Assembly: GCF_019599505.1 (NCBI RefSeq)
Contig: NZ_RKLT01000004.1
Coordinates: 248,001-312,000, forward strand
Origin: Haloarcula nitratireducens
GTDB lineage: Archaea > Halobacteriota > Halobacteria > Halobacteriales > Haloarculaceae
Direction of reading: 5' to 3'
Length of the DNA stretch: 64,000 nt
Made by a program: the position numbers and the translations under genes. Every line of letters begins with the position of its first letter. Positions within the stretch are counted from its first letter, which is position 1. Positions 33,190 to 42,821 of this stretch are shown here, one piece after another. The notes beneath the pieces were generated by a model. It was not told where the DNA came from. It did no database searches and saw nothing but the letters and a program-made list of their open reading frames with translations.

Positions 33190-35028
33190 ATGGGAACGGG
33201 CGACAGACAGGTAGTTCGGACCCTGTTCGCGGACGGGAGTGGACGACTCGACGCCGTAGCGGGTCCGCTCGCCGAACGCGGGTTCGAGATAGACCGCGTG
33301 GCCGACCCGGAATCGCTCGCCGAGACCGACACCGACGGGTACGACCTCGTGGTCGTCGTCCACGACGAGACGACGACGCCGAAACGGGACGGCGTGGCCG
33401 GCGTCGAGACGGCGCTCGCGGCCGTCGACTGCCCGGTCGCGCTCTACGCTATCGGCTTTCCGGGGGCCGCGGTCGCCGCCGAAGCCATCGGGGCGGGAGC
33501 CGCCGACGCCGTGTACGTCCCGCCCGAACGCGGCGAACTGCTGGCGCATCGACTGCGCTGTGCGGCGACCGGCGACGACGGGTTCGATCCCCCAGAGCAG
33601 TTGCTCGCGGACTTCTTCGAGTACTTTCCCGAGGGCGTCTACGTGAAGGACGATCACGGCCGCTTCGCCGTCACCAGCTGTCCGACGGTACGGTCACAGG
33701 GGTACAACCGCGACCAGCTGGTGGGGCTCACGGACTACGAACTGCTCCATCCCGACCTCGCCGACGCGCTCTACGAGCAAGAGCGCCGCATCCGCGAACG
33801 GGGCGAGCCGCAGGTCGACGTCGTCGAACACTACGTCGAGGACGGCCAAGACCGGTGGGTGACGTCGACGAAGGTCCCGAGATACGACGCCGAGGGGAAC
33901 GTGACCGGCATCGTCGGCGGGACCCGGGACGTGACGCAGTCACGTCGCCGCGAACGCCTCTTGGCGACGCTCCACGAGGGGAGCCGGGACCTGATGCGGG
34001 CCGAAACCCGGACCGATGTCTGTCAGATGACGACGGAACTCGCCGACGACATCGCCGCGCTGCCGTCGGTGCAGGTCGCACTCTACGACGGGTCGACGCT
34101 CCGTCCGTCGAAGCCGACAGGTAGCGGCGGATCGACGTTCGACCGGTACGAGCGGTGGTTCTGGCGGAGCTTCGAGACGGGCGACCCGCAGTACGTCACG
34201 ACCGAGTCGAACGGTCGGACGGTCCGTACCGACGCGGCCGACCCGTCGGCGATCGACGCCGTCGTCTTGCCGCTCGGTCGACACGGCGCGCTGGGGATGT
34301 GGCCGGACGATCCGCTCGACGAGTTCACGCTGGAGTTGGCGAACGTGCTGGGCGCGACCGTCGAGGCGTCGCTCGACCGGGCACAGCGAGAACAGGAACT
34401 CAGAGAGCGCGAGGCGGAACTGGAGCGCCAGAACCAGCGCCTGGAGGAGTTCGCGACGATGGTCAGCCACGACCTGCGCAACCCGCTGCAGATCGCGTTC
34501 GGCGCGGCCGATATGTTGGACGCCGAAGATAAACACGGAGAGCGGCTCTATGCCGCACTCTCCCAGATGAACCGCCTCGTCGACGAGCTGCTGACGCTCG
34601 CTCGCGAGGGCGAGATCGCCGGGGAACGAACGCCGGTGGAGGTCGCTTCGCTGGCCGAGACCGCGTGGAACGCGCTCGATACCGGTACCGCCACGTTGGA
34701 ACTGGACGACGCCGGGACCGTCCTCGCCGATCGCGACCGCCTCCGCGAGCTGTTCGAGAACCTCTTCTGGGTGTTGCTGCGGCAGGCCGACGGCCTCACG
34801 CTCCGTGTCGGGCGTCTCGACGACGGCCTCTACATCGAACAGGCCGGCGGCGACGGATCGACCGAGGCTGACCCGTCGGCGACGCGCCCGCTCGACACCG
34901 ACGACTGGACGCAGTACGGTCGCTACATCGTCTCGACGATCGCGGAGGCCTACGGCTGGACCGTGACGAGCGCCGACACCGATGGCCGGTACACGCGCTT
35001 CGAGATACGGGGGATGACGGTCCAGTGA
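33190..35028 (+). CDS. PAS-GAF histidine kinase with degenerate ATPase domain
   Basis: 612 residues. An N-terminal receiver-like domain (about 10-130) precedes PAS (about 140-250), GAF-like (about 260-400) and HisKA with H427 in MVSHDLRNPL. The HATPase remnant lacks key features. The N-box position reads ENLFWVLLRQA where the downstream paralogue has ENLFRNAVEHG. DDGVGIP is replaced by QAGGDGS, and the G2 loop reads WTQYGRYIV. It may therefore be unable to bind ATP and could act as a sensor partner. The following kinase overlaps its stop by 4 bp (GTGA), implying coupled translation. The stimulus is unknown. Confidence 0.85.
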   Translation: MGTGDRQVVRTLFADGSGRLDAVAGPLAERGFEIDRVADPESLAETDTDGYDLVVVVHDETTTPKRDGVAGVETALAAVDCPVALYAIGFPGAAVAAEAIGAGAADAVYVPPERGELLAHRLRCAATGDDGFDPPEQLLADFFEYFPEGVYVKDDHGRFAVTSCPTVRSQGYNRDQLVGLTDYELLHPDLADALYEQERRIRERGEPQVDVVEHYVEDGQDRWVTSTKVPRYDAEGNVTGIVGGTRDVTQSRRRERLLATLHEGSRDLMRAETRTDVCQMTTELADDIAALPSVQVALYDGSTLRPSKPTGSGGSTFDRYERWFWRSFETGDPQYVTTESNGRTVRTDAADPSAIDAVVLPLGRHGALGMWPDDPLDEFTLELANVLGATVEASLDRAQREQELREREAELERQNQRLEEFATMVSHDLRNPLQIAFGAADMLDAEDKHGERLYAALSQMNRLVDELLTLAREGEIAGERTPVEVASLAETAWNALDTGTATLELDDAGTVLADRDRLRELFENLFWVLLRQADGLTLRVGRLDDGLYIEQAGGDGSTEADPSATRPLDTDDWTQYGRYIVSTIAEAYGWTVTSADTDGRYTRFEIRGMTVQ

Positions 35029-36908
35029 CCGCCGATAGCGACGACCGAACGATGACGGCCACCGCGCCCATAGACGTCTCCTGCGTCGACCCCGATGGGC
35101 GGCTCCGGTCGGTCGTGACCGCGCTTCGGGCGGTCGACGACGTCGCCGTCTCCGTCGTCGACGACGTGTATGCCGTCGAAGGAAATACAGACTGCTGCGT
35201 GTTGTTGCATGCGCCCGAAACCGAGACGCGCGACGCCGTCGACGGGCTGGCGCAGCTCGCCGAGTTCGCCGAGGCTCACCCGGACGTTCCGGTCGCCGTC
35301 TACGGCGTCGACATCGAATCGGCGATGATGACGACCCGGGAGTTCACCCGTCGGGTGGTCGACCGCGGCGGCGACGCCGCGATGACGATGACCGGCGAGC
35401 GAACGGAACTCATCGTCCGGCGGATCAAGCAGGTCGTCGGCTTCGAAGAACACTTCCAGTCGGACGCGGCGCTGTTGGACTCGCTCTTAGAGTCCTTTCC
35501 CCACCAGCTGTTCGTCAAGGACGACGTGGGACGGTTCGTCGACACCAGCGCCGTCACGGCGCGGGAGTACGACTTCGACCGCGAGGGGCTGACGGGACTC
35601 ACGGACTACGAGCTCATGCCGATGAGCCTCGCCGACGACCTCTACGAGGAGGAACAGCGGATCATGGCGACCGAAGAGCCGATGCTCAACAAGGTCGAAC
35701 ACTACGTCGACCCAGCGGGCCGCAGTCGGTGGGTCAACACGACGAAAGCCCCGCGTTACGACCGAGCGGGACTCGTGACCGGAATCGTCGGCGGCACTCG
35801 CGACGTCACCGAAGAGAAGCGACAGGAGCACGTCGTCCGGGCGGTCCACGAGGCCAGCCGAGAGCTCGTCCGAGCGGGCGACCGAACCGAGATCGGCGAC
35901 GTGAGCGCCTCCATCGCCGAGGGTATCCCGGCGCTCCCGCGCGTGCAACTCGTCCTCGCGGACAGAACGACCGGGGAGCTACGGCCGGCCGAGTCCGACG
36001 GAGAGTCGTCCATCTACGCTCGGCACGCCGAGTGGTGCGAACGCGCCTACGAGCGGGCCGAGACGCTGTTTATCCTCGAAGACGGGAGCGACGCGGTCAC
36101 CGACCGGGACGCCATCGAGCGACCGGCCGCGGCGCTCATCCCGCTCGGCTCCCACGGCGTCTTCGGCGTCACGACGGGCGAGCGGACGATCGACGAGTTC
36201 ACGTACGAGCTCGCGAACATCTTCGCCGCGAACGTCGAGGCGGCGCTCGACCGCGCCGAACGCGAACGCGAGCTCGAACACCAGAACGAGCGCTTAGAGG
36301 AGTTCGCGAGCATCGTCAGCCACGACCTGCGCAACCCGCTCAGCGTCGCCAGTTCCGCCATCGAACTCGCGAAAGACGACCCGAAACCGTCGCATCTGGA
36401 GAAGGTCGACCGCGCCCTCGACAGGATGGAACAGCTGACCGAGGAACTGCTGACGCTCGCGAAGAAGGGGCAGACGGTCGGCGAGACCGAACGGCTCCAG
36501 CTACGGGACGCCGTCCTCGACACCCGCGGCGGCGTCTCCGACCAGCGCGCGGACGTGGTCACCGGGGAACTGGGGACCATCGAAGCGGACCGCTCCCGAC
36601 TGGTGGAGCTACTGGAGAATCTGTTTCGGAATGCCGTCGAACACGGACCGGCAGACGAGACCGATACGGTGACGGTCACCGTCGGGATGCTCGAAGACGG
36701 GTTCTACGTCGAAGACGACGGCGTCGGGATCCCGGAGCGCGATCGCGAGGCGGTGTTCGAGATGGGCTACACGGACAGCGATGGGGGGACCGGGTACGGT
36801 CTCTACATCGTCGAGGCCATCGCGGACGCCCACGGGTGGTCCGTCCGCGCCACAGAGAGCGAGTCGGGCGGCGCGCGCTTCGAGTTCACCGACGTCGTCG
36901 TCCGGTGA
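35025..36908 (+). CDS. PAS-GAF histidine kinase with intact catalytic domain
   Basis: 627 residues and a paralogue of the preceding gene: receiver-like head, PAS (about 145-255), GAF-like (about 265-405), HisKA with H433 in IVSHDLRNPL, and a complete HATPase (ENLFRNAVEHG, VEDDGVGIPERDRE, GTGYGLYIVEAIADAHGW). A GTG start at 35025 overlaps the previous stop; an ATG 27 nt downstream is an alternative. It should autophosphorylate. No response regulator gene is nearby, as is common in haloarchaea. The two kinases may work as a heteromeric pair. Confidence 0.88.
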   Translation: MTADSDDRTMTATAPIDVSCVDPDGRLRSVVTALRAVDDVAVSVVDDVYAVEGNTDCCVLLHAPETETRDAVDGLAQLAEFAEAHPDVPVAVYGVDIESAMMTTREFTRRVVDRGGDAAMTMTGERTELIVRRIKQVVGFEEHFQSDAALLDSLLESFPHQLFVKDDVGRFVDTSAVTAREYDFDREGLTGLTDYELMPMSLADDLYEEEQRIMATEEPMLNKVEHYVDPAGRSRWVNTTKAPRYDRAGLVTGIVGGTRDVTEEKRQEHVVRAVHEASRELVRAGDRTEIGDVSASIAEGIPALPRVQLVLADRTTGELRPAESDGESSIYARHAEWCERAYERAETLFILEDGSDAVTDRDAIERPAAALIPLGSHGVFGVTTGERTIDEFTYELANIFAANVEAALDRAERERELEHQNERLEEFASIVSHDLRNPLSVASSAIELAKDDPKPSHLEKVDRALDRMEQLTEELLTLAKKGQTVGETERLQLRDAVLDTRGGVSDQRADVVTGELGTIEADRSRLVELLENLFRNAVEHGPADETDTVTVTVGMLEDGFYVEDDGVGIPERDREAVFEMGYTDSDGGTGYGLYIVEAIADAHGWSVRATESESGGARFEFTDVVVR

Positions 36909-37136
36909 TCAGCGCTCGGCCAGCAGTCGTTCGTACCGATCGATGATCTCCTGTCGACGCTGCTGCTCGCGCTCTAGCTCCATCTCTAAGGCCGCGATCT
37001 GACAGCGCAGGAGCAACAGGTGGCTCTGCGAGGCGACGGTCGACGGCCGATGCGGCGTGACGCGTTCGCTCTCGATGCCGCTCTCGGTGGCCGGCGGCGG
37101 TCGGGGCGATACCACTCCGGTGGGTCGCGTGGGCAT
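36909..37136 (-). CDS. Short coiled-coil protein of unknown function
   Basis: 75 residues from the ATG at 37136. The first half is proline/serine-rich (MPTRPTGVVSPRPPPATE). The second half is a continuous charged helix (LRCQIAALEMELEREQQRR then QEIIDRYERLLAER) with heptad-like leucines, a likely coiled coil. It is convergent with the kinase gene, the stops being adjacent. Not recognised as a named family. Confidence 0.6.
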   Translation of the reverse strand: MPTRPTGVVSPRPPPATESGIESERVTPHRPSTVASQSHLLLLRCQIAALEMELEREQQRRQEIIDRYERLLAER

Positions 37137-37221
37137 GTGTGGTAATCGTCCCCTACCAGCAAAAGCACCCATCGGACGGCCGTCGCACGCCCGTCTTGCG
37201 CCCTGAGTTCTCAGCCGACCC

Positions 37222-40200
37222 CTACATGAAGTCGGCGATGCCGGACTGCTTGTTGTGGTCGTTCTCGAAGACGGACTCGATGGACCGCTCCAGGATCTTC
37301 AGGCGCTGTTTCGTGTAGTCCCGGGCACCGAACTCGTCGGCGACGCGGATGGCGGTGTCGATGTACTTGTTGACCGATCCCTCGTGGACCGTGAGGTTCA
37401 CGCGACCGCCGCACTCCCGGCAGTCACCCGTGAGCGGCATCCGCCGATACGACTCTCCGCAGTCCAGACAGCGGACCTCCTGCCGGGAGAACGCCCGGAG
37501 GTTGCCGATGAGGTCCGGCAGGAAGTGGTACTCGATGATGCGCTCGGCCACGTCCGATTCGACGACGGCGCGGAGTTTCCGCGAGATGGAGAGCTGGGCG
37601 TCCATCTTGTCCTCCATCGACCCCAGCGTCTTGTACGCCGAGAGGTCCGGCCCCGCGGCGATGTTGGTCGTGTCGTGGGTATGCCGGAAGTCGGTGTACT
37701 CGCGGTCGGTCCCCAGCGTCTCCTCCGCTATCTTCATGACGTCCTCGACCTCGGCGGGATCGGCGAGTTCGCGGGTGGCCTCGTAGAACTCGCGGGGATA
37801 CGAATCCATGATGTCCATGTTGTGGGCCTCGTCGTCGATCTCGCTCGGGTCGATGCGCGAGGACATCACGAGGGGGGCGTCCATCTGCCCGCCGCGCTTG
37901 TCGGGGAGGTAGGACTTGCTGAAGTTGAGCAGGCCGTCCATCAGGAGCATCACGCAGTCCTCGTCGCCGTCGCAGTTCCGCCGTTTCGCGGCGTGAAAGT
38001 ACGGATGCGCGTAGCCGACGGCGGCCGACGTGAACCCGACGACTCGGCCGACCGTCGCGGCGCTGGTGTGCGGGGCCATCCCGAAGACGAGTTCGCCGAC
38101 CAGTTCCTCGCGCTCCTCGAACTCGTAGTACGGCCCGAGGCCGTAGTACTGCTCCAAGAGGTCGTCGACGAAGTCCGCGGTCTTGAGCATGTGTTCGGCC
38201 GCGCCGTCCGAGAGGACGATGTCCTGCACTTTCAGTTCGACCAGTTGGTCGGCGCGTGTGAGCGGGTCGCCGTGGATGTCCGTCTCGTAGCCCAGATGGC
38301 GAAGGCGGTCCGGTTCCACGTCGAGTTCGGCGGGCCGAACGGCCGTCACCGGGAGGTCGGTCATGTCGTAGCGGACGGTGCCGTCCTTGAACGCCGAGAC
38401 GTCGTGTTTCGCCCGCAGGACGCCCTTCTCCATCGGCTCGGGCAGTTTCTCCGCGGAGGTGAGCCCCTTGACCGCTTTCAGCGTGTCGAAGGCCGTCTCG
38501 CGCTCCCCGACGTTCCCGAGGGCGTCGCGGTAGATGGCTTGCAGGTCGAGCTCTTTGTACTGCGTCGGCGAGGCGAGCGTCTCACAGCGGCCGCACTCGG
38601 CGCGGCCGGACTCGTCGGGTTCGACCTCCATCTCGCAATCTGGACAGACGTACACCGTCTCCGCGATTTCGTCGCACTCCGGACAGCGGGCCTCGTGGGT
38701 CTCGGTGTTGCAGGCGGGACAGCGCCGGTGAGCGACCTCCACGTCGACGCGGCCCGGCGTCTCGCTCATCGAGTCGGCGTGCTTGGTCGCGTCGGCGACG
38801 CTGCGCTGTGAGCCGCCGGCCTCGCCGATGGGAAAGAGCGTGTGGACCGCCGGTGAGAGGTCCCGCCGCTCGGACTTCTCCGGGCGCCCCATCCGGTTGC
38901 CGATGCGGGTCGGAGCCCGCTCCCGGACTTCGAAGGGCGAGATCTCGTTGACCGCGAGGATCGCGTTCAGGCCGTCGCCGTCGTTCTCCTCCGGCGAGTA
39001 GCCGATGGCGTCGACCGCCTCGCCCTCGCCGTAGGTCTTCGCGCGCTCGGAGATGTCCGAGAGCGTCCAGTCGCGTTCGAGCGAGCGCGAGAAGCCCAGC
39101 GTGCGCACCAGCGGCAGCCAGTCCGAGACGACGAGCCGGTCGTCCTCCTGCGCGTGTTCGACCAGCAGGTGTTCGAGGGCCGTCTGAACGGGGTCGCTCC
39201 GCGGGAGAACGAGGTCGCCGGTAGTGGCCCCGTGCCCCTCGACCACGGCACCATCTGTCGCGGTAATCTCCGCCTCGTCCACGGCGTCGGCGAGCGCTCC
39301 CATCTGTTCGACGCTCACGTCGTGCCAGACGTAGGTGTACTTCGGGTGCAGCGGCGCGTCGTACTCGGTGGCCCATTCGAGTGCCTCGTCGGCGCTGGGG
39401 TCGGCCAGGTCGACGTGCGGGGAGTCGCGCATCGCGGCGACGTCCGCGCCGGCGGCCTCGAAGTCCTGTTCCCACCACTCGACGGTGTAGGAGGCCGGCG
39501 CGAGCGGGTGGTTGTTCTCGACGAACTCGCCGAAGTTGACGAGGTACTCGCCCAGGTCGAGGATCTTCTCGACGCCGTTGCGGACCGCCAGCGCCTCCTC
39601 GGCGTCGTCGATGCGGCGCACGTCGCCGTTGGCCAGTCGCACCGTCGGCCCCTCGATGGTGTCGACGGGGACGACCCCGGCGGCTTTCCCGGGCCGCTCG
39701 GTCTTTATCTGGGTCCCGGTAGCGAGGAAGTCGTCGACCAGGTGCATCGTCGCCGGATGGACGCCGGCGGTGGCGAAGCCGTGGTTGCGCGCCCGGCCGT
39801 AGCGCAGTCGGAAGCCGCCCGATTTCGAGGGGTGCGAGAACACCGGCCGACCGGCGATGAGGTCCCGGAGGTACTTCTTGGCGGGGTCGACCCGCGGCGG
39901 ACCGGCCCGCTCCTCGCTCTCGTCGGCCGCCTCGTCGCCGTCGCTGTCTCCGTTATCGCCGTCCGTATCGCTCGCGGCGTCGTCGCCCCCGCTCTCTATC
40001 TCCCCGTCGTCGGCCTCGTCCTCCCCGATCGTGCCGTCGATGAGGTCCTGCAACCACGGCCAGTCGACCTCGTCGAGATTCCGCGTGTAGCGCTGAATCT
40101 TCGGCGCTTTCAGCGCTATCCCCTCCGCGAGGACGAGACACATCCCGCCGCGAGCGGAGTTCGAGTCCACCCGTTCGAGGTCCCGATACCCCGAGACCTC

Positions 40201-40863
40201 CTCGTCGCCGGTGGCCTCCCCGTCGAGCATGATCGGCATGTTCTCGGCGATGAACTTCGTCTCCTTCTCCTTCGGGGAGTACTGGAGGCCGGTGTCCTTG
40301 TCGTAGAGGTCTATCTCCTCGGCGTAGCGGCCGATCTCCTCCTCGCGGGCCTCGTACTGTTCGATGCCGAGCAGCGCGCGGGCGTAGTCGGCGACCAGCA
40401 CCGAGAGCGCCTGTGCGGTCCCGCCCGCCGAGCGGATCGGGCCGGCGTAGTAGACGTTGATGAACTCCGTCCCGTCGTCGTTCTCGAGCAGTTCGACGCG
40501 GTCGATGCCCTCGATGGGCGCGGCGACCACGCCTTCGGTCAGGAGGGCGACGGCGGTCCGGACCGCGCCTTCTATCTTCCCCTCGCGGGTGTCGTAGTCG
40601 CCGACGCTGCCGTCGACGAAGTCGTCGACGAGTTCCAGCGCGGCCTCCTCGCGGGACATCTCTCCTTCGAGTTCGCGCACGCGCTCGGCGACGCCGTCGA
40701 TGCCGAGGATGTTCTCCACCCGGTCGGCCATGTCGCGCGCGGTCGGGATCTCGACTTCGGGCTTCGGGTCGCCGCCGCGCTCGCGGGCGCGCTCGGCGAC
40801 GGCCATCGCCCTATCGAGTTCCGTCTCCAGCGTCTCGAAGTACCGCTCGTCGGCCTCGCGCAT
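37222..40863 (-). CDS. polC: DNA polymerase D large subunit (DP2)
   Basis: 1213 residues, the intein-free length. The N-terminal region has YAGPIRSAGGTAQALSVL, followed by an acidic insert (about 275-320), a multi-cysteine zinc region (CPACNTETHEARCPECDE, then CPDC and CGRC) and the catalytic NCDGDEDCVMLLMDGLLNFS with the polymerase aspartates. A second zinc ribbon (CLDCGESYRRM ... CRECGG) precedes the C-terminus. The last residues QSGIADFM fit a PCNA-binding PIP box. It is the polymerising subunit that pairs with DP1 (polB). Confidence 0.95.
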   Translation of the reverse strand: MREADERYFETLETELDRAMAVAERARERGGDPKPEVEIPTARDMADRVENILGIDGVAERVRELEGEMSREEAALELVDDFVDGSVGDYDTREGKIEGAVRTAVALLTEGVVAAPIEGIDRVELLENDDGTEFINVYYAGPIRSAGGTAQALSVLVADYARALLGIEQYEAREEEIGRYAEEIDLYDKDTGLQYSPKEKETKFIAENMPIMLDGEATGDEEVSGYRDLERVDSNSARGGMCLVLAEGIALKAPKIQRYTRNLDEVDWPWLQDLIDGTIGEDEADDGEIESGGDDAASDTDGDNGDSDGDEAADESEERAGPPRVDPAKKYLRDLIAGRPVFSHPSKSGGFRLRYGRARNHGFATAGVHPATMHLVDDFLATGTQIKTERPGKAAGVVPVDTIEGPTVRLANGDVRRIDDAEEALAVRNGVEKILDLGEYLVNFGEFVENNHPLAPASYTVEWWEQDFEAAGADVAAMRDSPHVDLADPSADEALEWATEYDAPLHPKYTYVWHDVSVEQMGALADAVDEAEITATDGAVVEGHGATTGDLVLPRSDPVQTALEHLLVEHAQEDDRLVVSDWLPLVRTLGFSRSLERDWTLSDISERAKTYGEGEAVDAIGYSPEENDGDGLNAILAVNEISPFEVRERAPTRIGNRMGRPEKSERRDLSPAVHTLFPIGEAGGSQRSVADATKHADSMSETPGRVDVEVAHRRCPACNTETHEARCPECDEIAETVYVCPDCEMEVEPDESGRAECGRCETLASPTQYKELDLQAIYRDALGNVGERETAFDTLKAVKGLTSAEKLPEPMEKGVLRAKHDVSAFKDGTVRYDMTDLPVTAVRPAELDVEPDRLRHLGYETDIHGDPLTRADQLVELKVQDIVLSDGAAEHMLKTADFVDDLLEQYYGLGPYYEFEEREELVGELVFGMAPHTSAATVGRVVGFTSAAVGYAHPYFHAAKRRNCDGDEDCVMLLMDGLLNFSKSYLPDKRGGQMDAPLVMSSRIDPSEIDDEAHNMDIMDSYPREFYEATRELADPAEVEDVMKIAEETLGTDREYTDFRHTHDTTNIAAGPDLSAYKTLGSMEDKMDAQLSISRKLRAVVESDVAERIIEYHFLPDLIGNLRAFSRQEVRCLDCGESYRRMPLTGDCRECGGRVNLTVHEGSVNKYIDTAIRVADEFGARDYTKQRLKILERSIESVFENDHNKQSGIADFM

Positions 40864-40864
40864 C

Positions 40865-41287
40865 TCAGAGGTTCCAGAGGTCCAGATCCGTCGGCTCGTC
40901 GTGTTCGCGCTCCAGGTGCGTGTCGAACGCCCGGACGTACAGCTCCCCGGCGAACACCGTCGCGCGGTCCAAGTGGCCCGCGAGCGCGGTTCCGTCGGGT
41001 CGCGAGAGCACCGCGTGCGTGTGCGCGAACCGCTCGTCGTTCAGATGCGAGACGTTCCCGACGCAGGCCGCGACTTCCAGCGGCTCGTCGAACTCGATCG
41101 CGTCGTACTCCTGTCGGTCCTGCTCGTAGTAGAGCACCTCGGCGTCCTGTACCGCGCCGAGACCGTAGAAGAAGGCGGCGTCGATGTCCTGTGCAGCCGC
41201 GAACTCCTCTATCTGTCCCCGCCAGTCCGCGCCGTGGTCCAGTCGGCAGACGTACTCCGAAGTCGTGTCGACCTCCCGATAATCCAT
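40865..41287 (-). CDS. PPC/DUF296 domain protein
   Basis: 140 residues matching the PCC/DUF296 fold: RLDHGADWRGQIEEFAAAQ, AAFFYGLGAVQDAEVLYY, an ACVGNVSH strand and the metal-like THAVLSRPDGTALAGHLD segment. The domain trimerises and is found in plant AT-hook proteins and stand-alone prokaryotic proteins; its prokaryotic role is unclear. Its stop is 1 bp from the polC start, so polC is probably transcribed with it. Functional linkage to replication is possible only by this position. Confidence 0.82.
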   Translation of the reverse strand: MDYREVDTTSEYVCRLDHGADWRGQIEEFAAAQDIDAAFFYGLGAVQDAEVLYYEQDRQEYDAIEFDEPLEVAACVGNVSHLNDERFAHTHAVLSRPDGTALAGHLDRATVFAGELYVRAFDTHLEREHDEPTDLDLWNL

Positions 41288-41344
41288 ACAGGAACCGGAT
41301 GGCAGGCGACGGCAAAAACGTACCGCCCTCGGTCGCGGGCGGAC

Positions 41345-41854
41345 TCACGCCGGCAGCGCCACGCGGCTGACCCACTGTCCGCGCTCGGCGTCGTAGAACT
41401 CGAGTTCCTCGACGGTCCACTCGACCGGCTCTACCTCCCGGCCGACCAGCCGCTCGGCCGCCGCCGCGTCGCCCCCGCGGGCGACCGTGACGTGGGGGAC
41501 GTACTCGTCGCCCTCCAGTCCCTCGGCGGCGTCGAACGCCTCGCAGAGCCGCTCGTGGAGCGCCACCAGTTCGGGGCTCTCGACGGCGAGGTAGACGACC
41601 GGCGAGGATCCCGTCTCGGCCACCGCGAACTGCTCGACGCCGGTGACGCGAACCGAGAAGGGAGCCGTCCCGCGCAGGGCGTCCCGCGCCCGCGCTTCGA
41701 TGTTCGCGTAGGCCGCGTGGTCGCCGCCGCCGAGGCGCTTGGCGACCAGCGTGTGCTCGCCGCGTCGTCGGGCCTGTGCCAACGGGAGGTCGCGGGCCAA
41801 CCGCCCGGACAGCGAGGTGACGGCCGCCGGGAGCGGGACGTTCAGGCTGTACAC
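41345..41854 (-). CDS. 2'-5' RNA ligase / cyclic phosphodiesterase family (2H)
   Basis: 169 residues with two H-x-T signatures, EHTLVA near residue 33 and PHVTVA near residue 119. These define the 2H phosphoesterase fold together with a VRVTGVEQFAV strand. Members act on 2'-5' bonds or 2',3'-cyclic phosphates in RNA; which reaction applies here is unknown. It is a separate transcription unit by spacing (57 bp from the PPC gene start). Confidence 0.8.
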   Translation of the reverse strand: MYSLNVPLPAAVTSLSGRLARDLPLAQARRRGEHTLVAKRLGGGDHAAYANIEARARDALRGTAPFSVRVTGVEQFAVAETGSSPVVYLAVESPELVALHERLCEAFDAAEGLEGDEYVPHVTVARGGDAAAAERLVGREVEPVEWTVEELEFYDAERGQWVSRVALPA

Positions 41855-41944
41855 GGTCGGTGAGAGTGGGGCGGGCGAGAAAAGGCGTGCGGTCGGTGTA
41901 GCTCGTTACGTCACACCGTCGGTGGCCTCTGTCGGTGACGTGCG

Positions 41945-42430
41945 TTAGGCCGATTCGGTTACGAGCAGCGTTCGGTGTTCCGCGAGGTAGTCGTAGACGC
42001 CGCCCAGCACGACGCCGTAAACCGCGTACGCGAGCAACAGGACCGCCGCTATCGGCCCGCCGGCGGCCAGCGTCTCCCAGCCGAGCCACACGCCGATCCA
42101 GAGGACCACGGCGTAGCCCGACCAGACGACGAGTCCGAACACCAGGCCGTGGACGATACCGGACTCGCCGGGCAGGCCCCACGTGAATCCGGCGAAGAAC
42201 AGCGGCCACGCGAGCGTGAACAGGCCGACGAGCACGACCAGCGTCAAGAGCGTCGCCTGTGGAGTCCCCAGTTCGCAGTACGGTGGGCCGCCGATGGAAC
42301 AGAGGCTCGTGAAGGTAGCGAGGACGAAGAGGCTGGTCCCGCCGAGCAGTGCATCCGCGATGGACAGGATTATGCCGAGGGCGACTGTCGCGGCGACGCC
42401 ACCGCCGAGGCTGCTTCTGACGGGCTCCAT
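41945..42430 (-). CDS. Hypothetical four-helix membrane protein
   Basis: 161 residues with four or five hydrophobic segments (about 12-40, 58-85, 95-118 and 125-146), two cysteines in a short loop (SLCSIGGPPYCELG) that could form a disulfide, and a C-terminal YDYLAEHRTLLVTESA. Not recognised. It shares its strand with the small protein gene 63 bp upstream. Confidence 0.7.
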   Translation of the reverse strand: MEPVRSSLGGGVAATVALGIILSIADALLGGTSLFVLATFTSLCSIGGPPYCELGTPQATLLTLVVLVGLFTLAWPLFFAGFTWGLPGESGIVHGLVFGLVVWSGYAVVLWIGVWLGWETLAAGGPIAAVLLLAYAVYGVVLGGVYDYLAEHRTLLVTESA

Positions 42431-42493
42431 ACCCGCCGGCTACGCCAGGATGCTGGATAAATGTAACTGAAAAATAAAGAACTGGGGACGGAC

Positions 42494-42682
42494 TCAGAGC
42501 CGATCGGTCAGATACAGCACGACGAGGACGACGAGCGCCAGTCCCAAGAGCGGCTGAAGCGGCCCCAACAGCCAACCGAGAATACCGAGCAGTCCCTCGA
42601 CGATCTCTAAGGCTATCCAGACGACGAGGAGGACGAGGACGATCCGCAACAGCGCGTCCGCGTCGATGTCTCCGCGGTCCAT
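42494..42682 (-). CDS. 62-residue membrane protein (DUF7554-like)
   Basis: Starts MDRGDIDADALLRIVLVLLV and has two hydrophobic helices (about 10-35 and 38-60). The acidic amphipathic head and length resemble a small conserved haloarchaeal family (DUF7554, from memory). Function is unknown. It is divergent from the arginine gene leader region. Confidence 0.65.
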   Translation of the reverse strand: MDRGDIDADALLRIVLVLLVVWIALEIVEGLLGILGWLLGPLQPLLGLALVVLVVLYLTDRL

Positions 42683-42821
42683 ATGGTCGCCGTCTCCGCG
42701 CGAGATGAAACCGCTTGCGGCGCGATGTCGTGTGGATGGGACCGATTCGCGTGCGATACAGGCGCACGACCGGCCCGAACACGGAAGCTATTAGTAGGCG
42801 ACCTACAGTAGTCGGGAGTAC

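Noticed and set aside
39154..41370. 738-codon open frame antisense to polC
   Set aside because: It mirrors polC and PPC codons, has valine/aspartate-rich composition and no domain; an artefact of GC bias.
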